Assembly (NCBI RefSeq): GCF_050003625.1
Contig: NC_134399.1
Coordinates: forward strand, 106,990,615-107,054,614
DNA: 64,000 nt
Origin: Haematobia irritans
Lineage: Eukaryota; Arthropoda; Insecta; Diptera; Muscidae
Reading direction: 5' to 3'
This document shows positions 1 to 11,510 of the stretch, piece by piece (position 1 is the stretch's first letter; each line of letters starts with the position of its first letter). The position numbers and the translations under genes are program-made. The notes under the pieces are model-generated. The model did not search any database and was not told the DNA's origin. It saw only the letters and a program-made list of their open reading frames with translations.

Positions 1-1917
1 GCTGCCGGTTACACTTAGGCCGCGCCACCAGTTTTTATTGTTGTTATAAGGCCTTTAGGACGCTTCCACCGTTTGGCATTAAAAGCCAATTAAATAGTAG
101 GACCACTTCACGTCTTTTTCTTCAATTTCAATCAAGTAGAAAAAAATTACTATTGTAATTTATTGTTGTAAACAATTGATTTTTATGTGTATGTGTGCGA
201 ATATTTAAGCACTAACAGAGAACAAGAAATATTTAAACACGATACTTTTTTCAAAGACCATTTGAAAACTATTGCAATACGGAAAAAAAATATATGCCGC
301 CACCAATAAGGGTATATCGCACAACGTAGACGTCGATTTATGGTTAGCAGTTTCTTTTAGCGTTATATGATCACAAATAAAAGAACCTCTAATGACTGAT
401 GAACGACGAACAATCGGACGACGACCGTACAACACCGACAACGACGCGGTATCGACAACAAACCACCATCAACGTCGATTCAATAACAGATGGTCGGATA
501 TGGTGGTGGCGGTAGATTGGTGTATATGATGATACGAAATCGCGCTACTTTGGTTTGACTGTTTTAAACACGTTGACGGCCAAAACAAGAATGACTACAA
601 TAAGTGAAAATAAAAAATTCCATATAAAAAAATTTGCAAATAATTCTGGCTATCAACTCATCTTTTATTATTTCTCTCTCCTGTTCTCTCTCTCTTTCGT
701 CTAATTATATTGCATGACAGTGATGCCAATGTATAGACCATACTTACAAGGGTTAAGGTATTTTTTATTATATGTTATAGAGCGTTTTCTGCCCTTAAAA
801 GAATGTGCTAAAATAACATCGAGAACAAAAACTACAAGGAACTTCGCCAGTAAATCTCCATAAAGTGAAATGGATTAATAAACAGTTTTGACTACAAATT
901 AGGCGACAAAATAATATAGGTTAGTAGATTCTGCACATTTACATTTGTCATTATTGTGGTCTATAACATATGAAACATTTAGCGACCTATTTAGTTTAAA
1001 AAAATTAAATCCAGGACCAATAAAATTAAAATAAGGATACAGATCTCCCTTATCAAATTTTCATTCTCTTTTTCGAGGTTTATTAATAGAGGTAATCACG
1101 TGCAAACAAATGTCAGTTTAAAAATCCAAATTATAACGGATACTTCAAAGTAAATGTTTTCTTAATTCCAAAAAAAAAAAAAAACTTTAAACCAAAGACG
1201 CTAAATCCTCAAAATAAGTCTTATCCTATATTTGAAGCGTTTTTATTGTTAATCTAAAGTTTCAATATTTCAGTTAATTTAAGGACAATTTCTTTAAATC
1301 AAGAATATGTTTCTTTACTTTAAGGAAAATTAGCCATAGTTCAAAGACATGCGACTTTAACGGAGGGACGCAAATTTACAAAATTTTTGTCCTAAATTTA
1401 ATGAAAAAAATTTTGAAGCTAATATTATAAACTTCATTTTAATTAAAATTTCATTGTTTTAAAGAAATTTGTCCTTAATATTTTGCATCCTAAAATTTAG
1501 GTTGCGTAATCCTTAATATCACATAAATATTTTTTTCAATGTTTGAAGTAAAAAAAGTAAACAAAAAAAAAATAGTTTTATTTAGGTTTTATGTGTTTTT
1601 CGATCTTTAATTTCAAACAAAAGTTTTTTAGGTTTTTTAATTTCCTAGCGAAAAAAAGAGCATCCAAAAAATTAGTTTGGCTCCACAATGAATTTTACAT
1701 GGGCTTTTCATAGGACGCAAGTACTTCGTTTTCGCATACTTTGCATAACTTTAGAAGTTGTGCCTGGGAAGTTCATTTGGATGAACAAACAAAAAACTAA
1801 AAAATATTTTTCGCCAATTCGCTTTTTATTTTTATCAATATTTTTATTACACTTTTCATATTCTAACTATCTATCTAATTAAAAAACTTGTTCGCTCCGA
1901 CATGGGGGTTGAACCTG
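1..1917. other. AT-rich intergenic DNA, no gene seen
   Basis: No open frame here looks like a protein; the short frames have low-complexity composition. Much of 1000-1700 is A/T runs. A B-box-like string near 1900 on the - strand (GTTCAACCCC) hints at a decayed tRNA-derived repeat. Confidence 0.6.
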
Positions 1918-2206
1918 CACACAAAAATTTTTTTTTCTGATTCAATCACGAAATTCATTGATCCAATTAATTTTTAATTGAAATGTCTTCATCACAGAAA
2001 TGATAGTATCAATTAAAAAATTAATTGAAGGTCAATTAAAAAGTTAATTGATCCAATTAAAAAATTAATTGATACTATTATTTTTGTGATTGATTTTTGT
2101 TTCAATTAAAAAAATTGTTGAATCAATTAAATTTTTAATTGAATATTTTTTAAAACTCAATTAAAATTTTAATTGGAAAATTTTTCGTGAAATTTTTTTG
2201 TGTGTG
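1918..2206. repeat. AT-rich inverted-repeat MITE (family A), full-length copy
   Basis: The copy begins CACACAAAAATTTT and ends with the mirrored TTTTTTTGTGTGTG. Between lie alternating blocks of AATTAATTGATCC and CAATTAAAAA, giving many imperfect inverted repeats. The signature phrase AAATGTCTTCAATCAC followed by ATGATAGTATCAATTA (one base short in this copy) recurs near 27.3, 35.5, 39.2 and 49.6 kb, so this is a dispersed family. It has no coding capacity. Confidence 0.6.
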
Positions 2207-2493
2207 GGTGTTGGCAACATAACAGAACGTCTTAGCACACTCGGACACAAACGCCATTGAACACAGAGCGTTGAAACGTCAATTCAAATGTTTGTGATAT
2301 TATCGTAATATCACACGAAGGCATAACATTCTAACTACTTCTCGATATGTTCTTTATTAGTATGCATGAAAAAAAAGCACAGGTTCAAATCTCACAAGCA
2401 GCATTTTTTTCAAATATCTTTTCAAAAGATTCTTTTTTATGTATATATCGTTTTAATTTTGCTATTTTGTAGAAATATATTATTTTTTCATTT
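2207..2493. other. Unannotated AT-rich spacer with a B-box-like string
   Basis: No gene seen. AGGTTCAAATCTCA near 2383 resembles a pol III B box, but no A box lies at the right distance, so no tRNA or SINE is called. Confidence 0.4.
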
Positions 2494-2690
2494 ACGGCCA
2501 TTTTCATGTAGCCCCGTTAGGCTTTAACTCCCAGTTAACAGGAAGTAAATTGCAAATATCTTCTCTACGGTTAACTTTTACTGAAAAAATTTCAGCGGTT
2601 AAGTTCCTGTCATATGAAATATATAGGCAAGATGACAGATATGTCCATAGTACGGTTTAAAATTTCGTTAGCTAACGTAGCAATAAAAAA
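2494..2690. repeat. MITE family B, 3'-truncated copy
   Basis: Starts ACGGCCATTTTCATGTAGC. It matches copies at 26,534 and 49,025 through the blocks TTAGGCTTTAA, GCCAGTTAACAG and ATATATAGGCAAGATGACAG, then stops at GTTAGCTAACGTAGCA without the distal inverted repeat. Confidence 0.6.
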
Positions 2691-3825
2691 TTTAACTTTC
2701 TAGTAATTTTCAAACCTTTTCAAATGAGCTTCCTTGGAAGTGAAAAAATCAACAGACACAGGTTCAAATCCCCGCAGAGGTGTAATTTTTAGTTTTATTT
2801 TCATGTTATTTTTTATTTTCTATTCTTTTTTGCGACATTTAAGTGTCTAAAATTTAAGTTTTGGCTTTAAACAGCCAAGTATTTTCTAAGACTGGTTCAA
2901 AAGAACTTCATCGGAAGTGGAAAAAATTTGTTGGGGGTACCCGGTGCACTCCTCCTAAAAATAAATGTTTGTGAAACAGCTTCCAATTTTTCTGGGTATG
3001 TAAATAAAAATAAATTTCTGATATGAAGACTTCTTCATCTTCAATCTTCAAATTAACTGAGATATCATAATCAGAGATAAAAAGCTGGTTAAAATTTTCT
3101 TGAAATTAAGAATATATTTTGGATTTTTATAGTGACATCTCTTTGCACTTGAACTGAATCAAATTAGTTGAAATAGGTTTCAATTTTTAATCTTAACTAT
3201 TTTCCAATTCATTATCACATTATTTTATTTTAAAGTTTATTCTTGCAAAAACAAAAAACCCTTATGGGAATTTGCGGATTTTCATCCATTTGGATTGACA
3301 ACATTGTACATTAAATTCCTTAGAACCATTTGTTTATTATTGTATACAGCCATATGTACACTTCAGTAGTGTATATGTGAATAATACACTTGTATCAATG
3401 AAACCTTTGAAATAGATGCATAAAACTAATGACAATATAAAAGAAATGAGGGACCACAAATAAAACCATTCAACAAATAGAACTTATGACAACAAATCTT
3501 CCAAACGTAATAATACGTCACATGATACACAAATAATGCACTTTCTTCGATTATATCTAAAAAAACATGCTTGAATAACTAGAATAGTGAAATAGTAGTC
3601 AGACACTCGTGCCGAAAGCTTAACGACTACAATGCAAAAAATTAATTTTTTTCTCCACAAATTCTCTCAGAGAAATTAATGGTTATACACTGTGACGAAG
3701 CTATCCACACGAATGTCTATTGAATATAAGCACATATCCATATGAACTATCATCATTTATGTACTCGCGAATATGTGTACATACATCAGGGTGGATAGAA
3801 AAGTAGTAAATCTTTCTTTGAATAC
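2691..3825. other. AT-rich intergenic DNA, no gene seen
   Basis: No convincing open frame. ACAGGTTCAAATCCCCGC near 2759 fits a pol III B box, and the sequence before it is too degenerate for a tRNA. It is probably a relic SINE head. Confidence 0.4.
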
Positions 3826-4040
3826 ACAGAAGATTTTGGAATTGATTCCGTGTCAAAAAAGCGGAGAATAGCATTAATTCTTTATTACTGCTTTTTTATT
3901 CATGTGCTACCATAGCCCTTTAAAAACGTGTTAACGACAACTTAAATTTCTAAATTCAGACTAGACTTCAAGTAGAAATTACGCTATGAATCAAGTAGAA
4001 ACCGTCTCTAAAATAAAGTGTTGCAATACATACACATCTT
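3826..4040. repeat. Dispersed repeat C, first fragment
   Basis: The block with TTCAGACT..GACTTCAAGTA matches 57,165-57,300. The rest of the same repeat resumes at 5640-5803 and 6598-6790, so later insertions split this copy into three pieces. Confidence 0.55.
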
Positions 4041-4454
4041 TTTTTATACCCTGCGCCACACTGTGGACCAGGTGACAGACGGACGGCCGTCAGTCAGAAT
4101 AGATACCTATTGATTTTGGAAGAAATCGGTTCAATTTTAGATATAGCTCCCATATATATCTTTCGCCCCATATCTATTAATATGGTCCCAGAAACCAGGA
4201 GTGCAATTGATATCTATTAATATGGTCCCAGAAACCAGGAGTGTAATTGAAGTGTCGATAGTGAGACGTATTTGATTTAAATCGGTTCAGACTTAGATAT
4301 AGCTCCCATATATATATTTCGCCCGATATGCTCTTATATTGCCCCAGAAGCCAGAGTTTTACCCTAATTTGCTTGAAATTTTGCACAAGGAGAACAATTA
4401 GTACTGTAGTCAAGTGTAATAAATTTGATTGAAATCGGTTCAGATTTAGATATA
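4041..4454. repeat. Dispersed repeat D with internal ~150-bp tandem units, left part
   Basis: Starts near TTTTTATACCCTGCGCCAC and carries repeated units with AGATATAGCTCCCATATATA and TTTCGCCCGATAT. Other copies are at 39,390-39,529 plus 48,136-48,790, at 53,145-54,592 (reverse orientation) and 57,541-57,700. The copy here continues at 5388-5640 beyond a transposon insertion. Confidence 0.65.
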
Positions 4455-5387
4455 AAGGGTGATTCTTTTGAGGTTAGGATTTTCATGCATTAGTATTTGA
4501 CAGATCACGTGGGATTTCAGACATGGTGTCAAAGAGAAAGATGCTCAGTATGCTTTGACATTTCATCATGAATAGACTTACTAACGAGCAACGCTTGCAA
4601 ATCATTGAATTTTATTACCAAAATCAGTGTTCGGTTCGAAATGTGTTTATCGACAAATTTTGTTCAGCGATGAGGCTCATTTCTGGTTGAATGGCTACGT
4701 AAATAAGCAAAATTGCCGCATTTGGAGTGAAGAGCAACCAGAAGCCGTTCAAGAACTGCCCATGCATCCCGAAAAATGCACTGTTTGGTGTGGTTTGTAC
4801 GCTGGTGGAATCATTGGACCGTATATTTTCAAAGATGCTGTTGGACGCAACGTTACGGTGAATGGCGATCGCTATCGTTCGATGCTAACAAACTTTTTGT
4901 TGCCAAAAATGGAAGAACTGAACTTGGTTGACATGTGGTTTCAACAAGATGGCGCTACTTGCCACACAGCTCGCGATTCTATGGCCATTTTGAGGGAAAA
5001 CTTCGGAGAACAATTCATCTCAAGAAATGGACCGGTAAGTTGGCCACCAAGATCATGCGATTTGACGCCTTTAGACTATTTTTTGTGGGGCTACGTCAAG
5101 TCTAAAGTCTACAGAAATAAGCCAGCAACTATTCCAGCTTTGGAAGACAACATTTCCGAAGAAATTCGGGCTATTCCGGCCGAAATGCTCGAAAAAGTTG
5201 CCCAAAATTGGACTTTCCGAATGGACCACCTAAGACGCAGCCGCGGTCAACATTTAAATGAAATTATCTTCAAAAAGTAAATGTCATGGACCAATCTAAC
5301 GTTTCAAATAAAGAACCGATGAGATTTTGCAAATTTTATGCGTTTTTTTTTTTTTTAAAGTTATCAAGCTCTTAACAAATCACCCTT
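4455..5387 (+). mobile_element. DD41D (rosa-like) Tc1/mariner transposon, internally deleted
   Basis: The termini are AAGGGTGATT and its inverted form AATCACCCTT, each flanked by TA, the Tc1/mariner target duplication. At 933 bp it is shorter than a full element because the middle of the transposase gene is missing. It sits inside a copy of repeat D: the flank GATTTAGATA on the left continues as GGTCCAATATATATTTTG on the right. Confidence 0.85.
4568..5280 (+). pseudogene. Transposase of DD41D Tc1/mariner element, deletion derivative
   Basis: The gene starts at ATG 4568 (MNRLTNEQRLQIIEFYYQ), a helix-turn-helix-type N-terminus. After about 24 codons it jumps, out of frame, into the catalytic core near 4640. 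The core then reads openly to the stop at 5278-5280, about 217 residues. Catalytic aspartates are visible in FSDEAHFW, FQQDGATCHTA and CDLTPLDYFLWGY. Using the last Asp of that motif, the second and third are separated by 41 residues, the spacing reported for the rosa group. The deletion removes most of the DNA-binding region and the first part of the catalytic domain, so the product cannot be functional. Family assignment rests on the spacing alone. Confidence 0.8.
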
Positions 5388-5640
5388 TAGGTCCAATATA
5401 TATTTTGTCCGATGTGTACTTATGTGGCCCCACAAGCCAGAGTTTTACCCTAATTAGCTTAAAATTTTGCACTAGGAGTACAATTAGTAGTATAGACAAG
5501 TGTGCTATATTTTATTGAAATCGGTTAAGATTTAGATACAGCTCCCACATATATCTTACGCTCGCTTTACTCTAATATGACCACAGAGGCCACTCTTATT
5601 TCTTTGAAATTTTGCGCAGGGAGTAGAATTAATATTCTAT
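5388..5640. repeat. Dispersed repeat D, right part
   Basis: Continuation of the copy starting at 4041. It has further units with GATTTAGATACAGCTCCCA and ends near GAGTAGAATTAATATTCT, where repeat C resumes. Confidence 0.55.
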
Positions 5641-5803
5641 ATATCTTTGTAGTTAAGATACAAAAAGTCAAGTCAACAAATTTAAAGACAATTTCATGAA
5701 TTTTGAAGAATTTTTCAAAATTATTAAAGCCACATTGTCATTTGTCAAGTTCAATTTTCTTTCATGTAAAGATATCCATTTTTAAGTTGAATCACTTAAC
5801 TAT
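5641..5803. repeat. Dispersed repeat C, second fragment
   Basis: Matches 57,300-57,440 through TTGAAGAATT, TAAAGCCA and AATCACTTAAC. Its last eight bases, TTAACTAT, are the left target-site duplication of the LINE that follows. Confidence 0.6.
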
Positions 5804-6597
5804 TTTTTTTCATTTCATTTCATTTCATTTATTTCATAACATTCCGTTTCTACTTTTTTCTTTACATTTATACTTATTTCTAAAGAGTTTAAGAAAAATA
5901 ATTTCCTTTTCTTCTTAATTATGCTAAGTGGTATTTCAACATTTATGTTACGAAGTGCGTTTAATCACATTAATAAATAGTTAATGGAAAAAGTATAACA
6001 AAACCTTTATAAATGTTTGACTAGATTAGGAGGCTTAGGTCTAATTTAAGTTGAGGCAATTTCATTAATATGTTTATATATAGATGCTTTACATTTTACA
6101 TTAAAATTTGAGTAGATTTCTTCAAGTTTATCTGATACAAGTGGAAACCCTGAAAGGGAATGTAAACGTTGTGTAGAGAAATGCCATGGTAGGTTAAAAA
6201 TCATTTTTAGCATTTTGTTCTGGACTACTTGTAGTTTTTGAATGTGGCATCTGGCCGAAGATGCCCAGAGAGGACCACAATAGTAAATTATTGGCAAGAA
6301 TAATGATTTAATTATCAGTTTTTTTTTTTATTTTCTCTATTTAATTCTGAGAATTTCTGGTAATAAATGGATACATTGTCATTATAGTTTTGTTTATTTT
6401 ATGAACTACAGCAGGGATGTGGTCACAAAAATTAAGTTTTTTATCCAGAACGGCTCCTAGATATTTAACGTTGACATCCCACGCTATATTGTGGTTTAAA
6501 AACCTTAATGGGGCTTGAGGCAGAAAACATGATTTCCGCTTTCGCGAGAAGTATATTGCTTGCGTTTTGTCAGGATTTACAGAGATGTTCCATTTTT
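5804..6597 (-). mobile_element. Jockey-type LINE, 5'-truncated, with target-site duplication
   Basis: Flanked by TTAACTAT at 5796-5803 and again at 6598-6605. On the - strand it ends in an A-rich (ATGAA)n tail at 5804-5835, the normal 3' end of a LINE. The 5' end is truncated inside the reverse transcriptase gene. The insertion splits repeat C, whose sequence resumes at once on the other side. Confidence 0.75.
6046..6590 (-). pseudogene. LINE reverse transcriptase C-terminal fragment (Jockey clade)
   Basis: Read on the - strand, the fragment shows the region after the catalytic YADD: NPDKTQAIYFSRKR, then NVKYLGAVLDKKLNFCDHI, then IIYYCGPLWASSARCHIQKL and the Jockey-typical LQVVQNKMLKMIFNLPWH. 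The last 83 codons (6297 to 6046) are open; an A-run near 6325 probably shifts the frame upstream. The endonuclease and catalytic core are absent, so this is a dead 3' piece. No ORF1 is present. Confidence 0.75.
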
Positions 6598-6790
6598 TTA
6601 ACTATAATGACAACACGACTTCATTGAAAATCTTATCGTCTACAAAAAAAACTTGGCCAAATTAACTGATTCGTTCTCTATACAAACCAAAATTCGCATT
6701 CGTATTTTAAGGACAAAAAATATTTGGTTTCACGACAATCTATTTGTCACTGTAAGATCTTTTAAATGAGGGTAATTTGACCTGTATATT
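6598..6790. repeat. Dispersed repeat C, third fragment
   Basis: Matches 57,435-57,550 through ACGACTTCATTGAAAA, TTATCGTCT and CGCATTCGTATT. It completes the copy interrupted by repeat D and the LINE. Confidence 0.55.
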
Positions 6791-8120
6791 TTGCAGTCTC
6801 CCCATTTTGGAATATCCACTTCTAAAAGGTTTCACTGTAATAAAAAACTCATCGCTAATCAGTACGTATATAACTTTATATATGCGAAAGCCTTAATTTA
6901 TTTTTTATACCGTTAAAAAATGTTGAATTTTTAAAGAACGCGCGATTTGTTTTAAAATCTGAGAGTAAGTTTGTGAATTAATATAAGATCCAGATTTGCA
7001 AATTTATATTTGCGTACCTTAAAGAACATCAGGCTAATTCCAGGCAAATCAAGATGATCAAAAAACAAAATTGGTAGGATATCTTTATCAGGACCATACA
7101 AAAAGGGAACATATTTTAGCCCTTAGGGTTCTTAATGTTAAGTCATTTTTAAGAAAAAAAAAACTTTTTCAAGTTATAATAAAATGTGCCAAAATATTCA
7201 GCTTTAAGTGATTCATTTTTGTTTTTAGCGGCTAAACTAGAATTAAGTATCCACCTTTAGGGAAAAATATAAGATATGACAATCCTATTTGCTTAACGTG
7301 GGTTTAACTTCCAAAAAGGATCTTGCCTTTGCTCATCTAAGTACAATTTTTAAATAGATTCTCCTTAGACATAATGTCTAAAAATTAAGTACGTTTTCAT
7401 TTGATGTTTTTGAGTCGCTTTTTGTTTGTACCAGAATTTCTGAACAAACTAAATCGTAGAGAGTCAAAGATCCCTCAATGTTAAAGGTTACAAAATTATT
7501 ACGCCTTTATTGATTGATTATTGATTACATTACACTTTGTTGAAGTGTCTCTGTGATTGACAAAAGTTACGAAACGATGCTTATATTAATTAGTAAATAA
7601 CAAATATTCTGATGACTTTTATGGCTTATCATGAAACGAATGAAACCAACCCGTGCGTATAAACATTTACATTTAATACCCAGCGGTACAATGTATAAGG
7701 ATTAGCTAAAGTAAGCCTTCAATTAATAACATTTTTTCCTTTACGACATGAGCTTTAAACTAAATAAATTAAAATAAGAGATAAGCTAACTATTACTACT
7801 TGAGCCTTACACTGTGTAATATATGGACATTGGTTGCATCCTGCTGCAATTAACCCCTTAACGGCCAAACTGCCGGACAAAAATTTATTTTATTAACTCA
7901 GTAACGATTAAATAAAAAGTTTTTTTTAAAACACTGAAACTTTTTATAAAAAAGGGTCAGTCCCCCATATGGGGACATTGGGCAGATTAGGTGTGAAATT
8001 CTCCAAAAATCTCTTTTACCTGGTAGTACAATTTTAAACTTTTTATTACAAAGAACATTTTACCTTATGTAACCTACGTTTGCAATTGCTTAATTTCATA
8101 ATTATTGCAAGGATGTTTTT
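6791..8120. other. Intergenic DNA, no gene seen
   Basis: AT-rich, with no open frame of protein-like composition. A slightly GC-richer patch at 7850-7990 (ACGGCCAAACTGCCGG) has no recognised identity. Confidence 0.5.
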
Positions 8121-8130
8121 ATGAAATATG

Positions 8131-8447
8131 GTTAGGTTAGGTATAGTGGCAGCCCAATATTTCAGGCTCACTTAGGACTATTCTGTCCATTGTGATAGCA
8201 CAGTGGCGAACTTCTCTCTTATCACTGAGTGCTGCCCGATTCTATGTTAAGCTCAATGATAAGGGTCCTCCTTTGTATAGCCGAGTCCGAACGGCGTTCC
8301 ACATTGCAGAAGCTTTGAAACACTAAGAAATGTCACCAGCATTACTGAGATGGGATAATCCATCGCTGAAAAACTTTTTAGTATTTGGTCGAAACTGAGT
8401 TTGAACCCAAAGCGGGCATGCTAACCATTGCACCACGGTGGCGCCTA
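8131..8447 (-). mobile_element. tRNA-derived SINE (family A), full-length, with 10-bp target duplication
   Basis: The - strand reads a tRNA-like head, GTGGTGCAATGGTTAGCATG (A box) and, in degenerate form, the B-box region, then a unique body of about 250 bp and a TAACCTAACC tail. ATGAAATATG flanks it exactly at 8121-8130 and 8448-8457. The body matches copies at 51,233 and 55,885 through GGAACGCCGTTCGGACTCGG and AGCACTCAGTGATAAGAGAG. More diverged from the other copies than they are from each other, so it is older. Confidence 0.88.
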
Positions 8448-8457
8448 ATGAAATATG

Positions 8458-10394
8458 AAAATTCCAACCTTTATTAAGATAGTTACTTTAATTTCAAATT
8501 GGGTTATAGTGTTTCCCTTTTGGTAATATAGGCCGAACACGTGCATATAGTGATCCCGTTTTACGATAGTGAAATCGAAATAAAGTTTCATTAATTTCCA
8601 AACATTTTTTTAATGTTACAAAAAATCCCATTCTTCCGAAAACTATACCGGAAAAGACATATTAACCATTAAAAATATTTCGTATTTTAGTATGATTTAT
8701 GGCTGATGTAAGAGATCAACATAATATACATTGCAAGGTGTCCAAACATGCCACATCAAAGCAGGTGTCCTTTTGACCAGGATCCCGGGAAATTCGAAAA
8801 AAAAATTCCCCCTTCTGCGGGAAATGGAAAAGTGCGGGAAAAACTATAATACTCATGGATGCGGTTCTCTGGATGTAAAACAAGTATCTAACCATGAAGA
8901 CCTTCAGCATATTTCCCTCCTTCATATCGTTGCTTAATTATCATTTGAAAATAACAAAAATGCTCGCTCCAAAAATCATTACGTAATTCAACGAATATAT
9001 TCGATATCGTATTTCTGAATAATATAATAGAAATAGTTTACATGACATACTACGTATGTTGGCTCGAGCAAATTTTCTTAAAACCATTCAATTGGAAAAG
9101 TTATCTTGACATAGGAATTTTACCACCATCTACTAATACAAAACACTATTAAATGAATATTCTGATGCATCGAAAACCACTAACTTTTCAACGATTTCCT
9201 AACCAAGTAATTGCGATGGCATATCGTACGTCAAAAAATGGAAAGAAAATTTATGCTTATTTTAGAATATGTTAAGTCAATTAACTTTTAATGGCGACGT
9301 GATTTAGAAAACAAAATGATTATTTTTTTGTTTTTTTTTTCATATTTTGAATAAAAAAGTTAAAGTAAAAAGGAGTTAAAATTTGCAATTTATGATTAGG
9401 GCCAAGGCAGATTTAGTAAGATAGTTTTACTAAATCAGGCGTCATATTGAAACTTTGATTGTCGGTCAAATTGAATTAAATTTCCCACTTGTTGAACAAT
9501 TTGAAATAGAGAAAATCTGGAAATGTATCGATGTATGCTTCGAAATATGAGGAAATGTGTTCGCAAGAATAATTGAAGTAATTCTTACCATCAATTATGA
9601 GGACAATTTATGTCGATACTTTTCTGTCATAAATTTAAAACAAATTGAAAATTTCAAAATTTTTGGTATAAAATAATTTTATTTTGATTTTTTTTTTATT
9701 TGTCACAATTGTCAATTAAACATTGGCGTAGCTAGCAACATTTTCGTAAGGGGTAAAAGCTACAATGTGTGCTCATTGTGAAGATACCTCAAAAAGAGAA
9801 AAATTAAATTCTTGTATATGGGAAGAAACCAAAATATTTAATTCAATGATATATAATCATAGTTTGAAGAAATACTGCGTGGTACTTGGTAAGGGGAGAT
9901 GACAAACCCATAAAACATCTTTATCTACGCCATTAATTAAGCAAATACCGACAATCAAAGTTCTGCACAAATGAAAAAAATTGTTATCACCTGATAGCTT
10001 GAAACTACCTTCTTAAATATATCTTGATTAGGGCCATACAAGACGAACAAAATCTACGTAAAATTTATTTTTGACAATTAAATTCGAATTTTGGTATAAT
10101 TGTGTACTTCTTTGTTTATTTTGAGTCCACGTCCTTAGAATAAGCAAATCATTATAATAAAAAATTTTTTTTCACATTTACAACTACAAATTTTTATAAA
10201 CTAACATAAAAATAAATTGGCTTTTGGCTATTCCCTTTCATCCATTAACAATAGCTGTTAATTTAAATCGGATAACATAATCAGTGATTATGAAAATAAT
10301 AAAGTGGCTCTAACGATAATCGTCTGCATTGAGCGATGTCAACATTAACATAAGGACTATCAAATCAGCTACCCCTTGTAGATTTCACCCCTTA
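8458..10394. other. Intergenic DNA, no gene seen
   Basis: Two overlapping short frames near 8720-8930 on opposite strands have no recognisable motif and are not called. The rest is AT-rich with no tandem array. Confidence 0.5.
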
Positions 10395-10479
10395 GGGTGG
10401 GTACTATGTTCGGTTTTCGAGTTGAAAACCACTTTATTTTCACGATTACTTTTCCTTAAATAATCAAAATTATAAACGA

Positions 10480-11473
10480 TAACAAACATATTCGTGCAGC
10501 CTTGCCGAAATATAGAAACACAAGAAACTACGCATCAAGACCAGAAACGGGAAACTGTATAGATCATGTTTTTAGCAACGTATCGTCAAGGTTGTTTATT
10601 GATTCAATTGAGTGTAAGCTTTGAGATCACAATTTGATGCCATTCTAAACTTGAAGATAGACAAGAGTGCTGGGAATGATGATATTTCTCCGAGATTTAT
10701 TCGAGAATGTGTAGAGGAGATTTCACCATTCCCCAAGGGGATTTTCTATAAGATGATTTATTCTTGCGAATATCCAGATATTCTTAAGATTCACAAAACT
10801 GTTCCAATACCTAAGAAAGCTAATCCAAAGTCTGAGGGAGATTTTAGACCCATTTTTATACTCTCAGCTATCGATAAATTCTTTGAGAGGATTATATCCG
10901 AAAGACTATCGAAGCATTTTGAAAGTAATAAGTTGCTCTATGATCTGCAATTTGGTTTTAGGAGAGGATGTGGTACAGAGGATGCAGTCTTGAATATAGT
11001 GCGTTATGTTTGCCAAAGGTTATTGTGGAGTCGCAGGAATACTTTTTGATTTCACCAAAGCCTTTGATATGGTTGATCATAAAATCTTGTTAAAGAAACT
11101 TGAATGAAGAACCTGAACTTAAATTATTCAGAAGTTATTTGACAAATAGGAAACAGTTTGTGCAAATTAAGTATACACGAAGTTTTTTGGGTGACGTTTG
11201 CTATGGTGTACCTCGGGGTAGTGATCTTTGGGCCTCTATTATTTGCTATATATTTAAATGACCTAATGAACATGGAGTTTGTTGGCCAGCTTTTCATGTT
11301 TGCGGATGATGTCTGCCTTTTTTATCCTTATAAGTATGATGTGGCTTTAAAATCATTCACGGAAAGGGTTTCAGCGATGTTGTTTGAGTTTGCTAGGATC
11401 AATGGATTACTTATCAATCCAAGCAAGACAAAAGTTGTTCGTTTTCGCCCTCATTCTACGGCTTCGCGTGGTT

Positions 11474-11484
<11 letters not shown>
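10480..11484 (+). pseudogene. LINE 1 (Jockey superfamily), 5' part: endonuclease remnant and reverse transcriptase
   Basis: Starts in the endonuclease C-terminus (RNYASRPETGNCIDHVFSN, about 10,518-10,580), then jumps to the reverse transcriptase: KSAGNDDISPRFIRE, then VPIPKKANPKSEGDFRPI, then QFGFRRGCGTEDAV. A second frame, 11,158-11,484, has GPLLFAIYLNDLMN and the catalytic motif FMFADDVCLFYPY. Frameshifts near 11,040-11,110 and missing sequence between the domains show decay. The frame breaks at SRGYF where LINE 2 is inserted, and resumes at about 12,956. Confidence 0.8.

Positions 11485-11510
<26 letters not shown>

Noticed and set aside
8716..8937. Overlapping frames on both strands with CCCGGGAA
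   Set aside because: No homology recognised and short; neither can be preferred.
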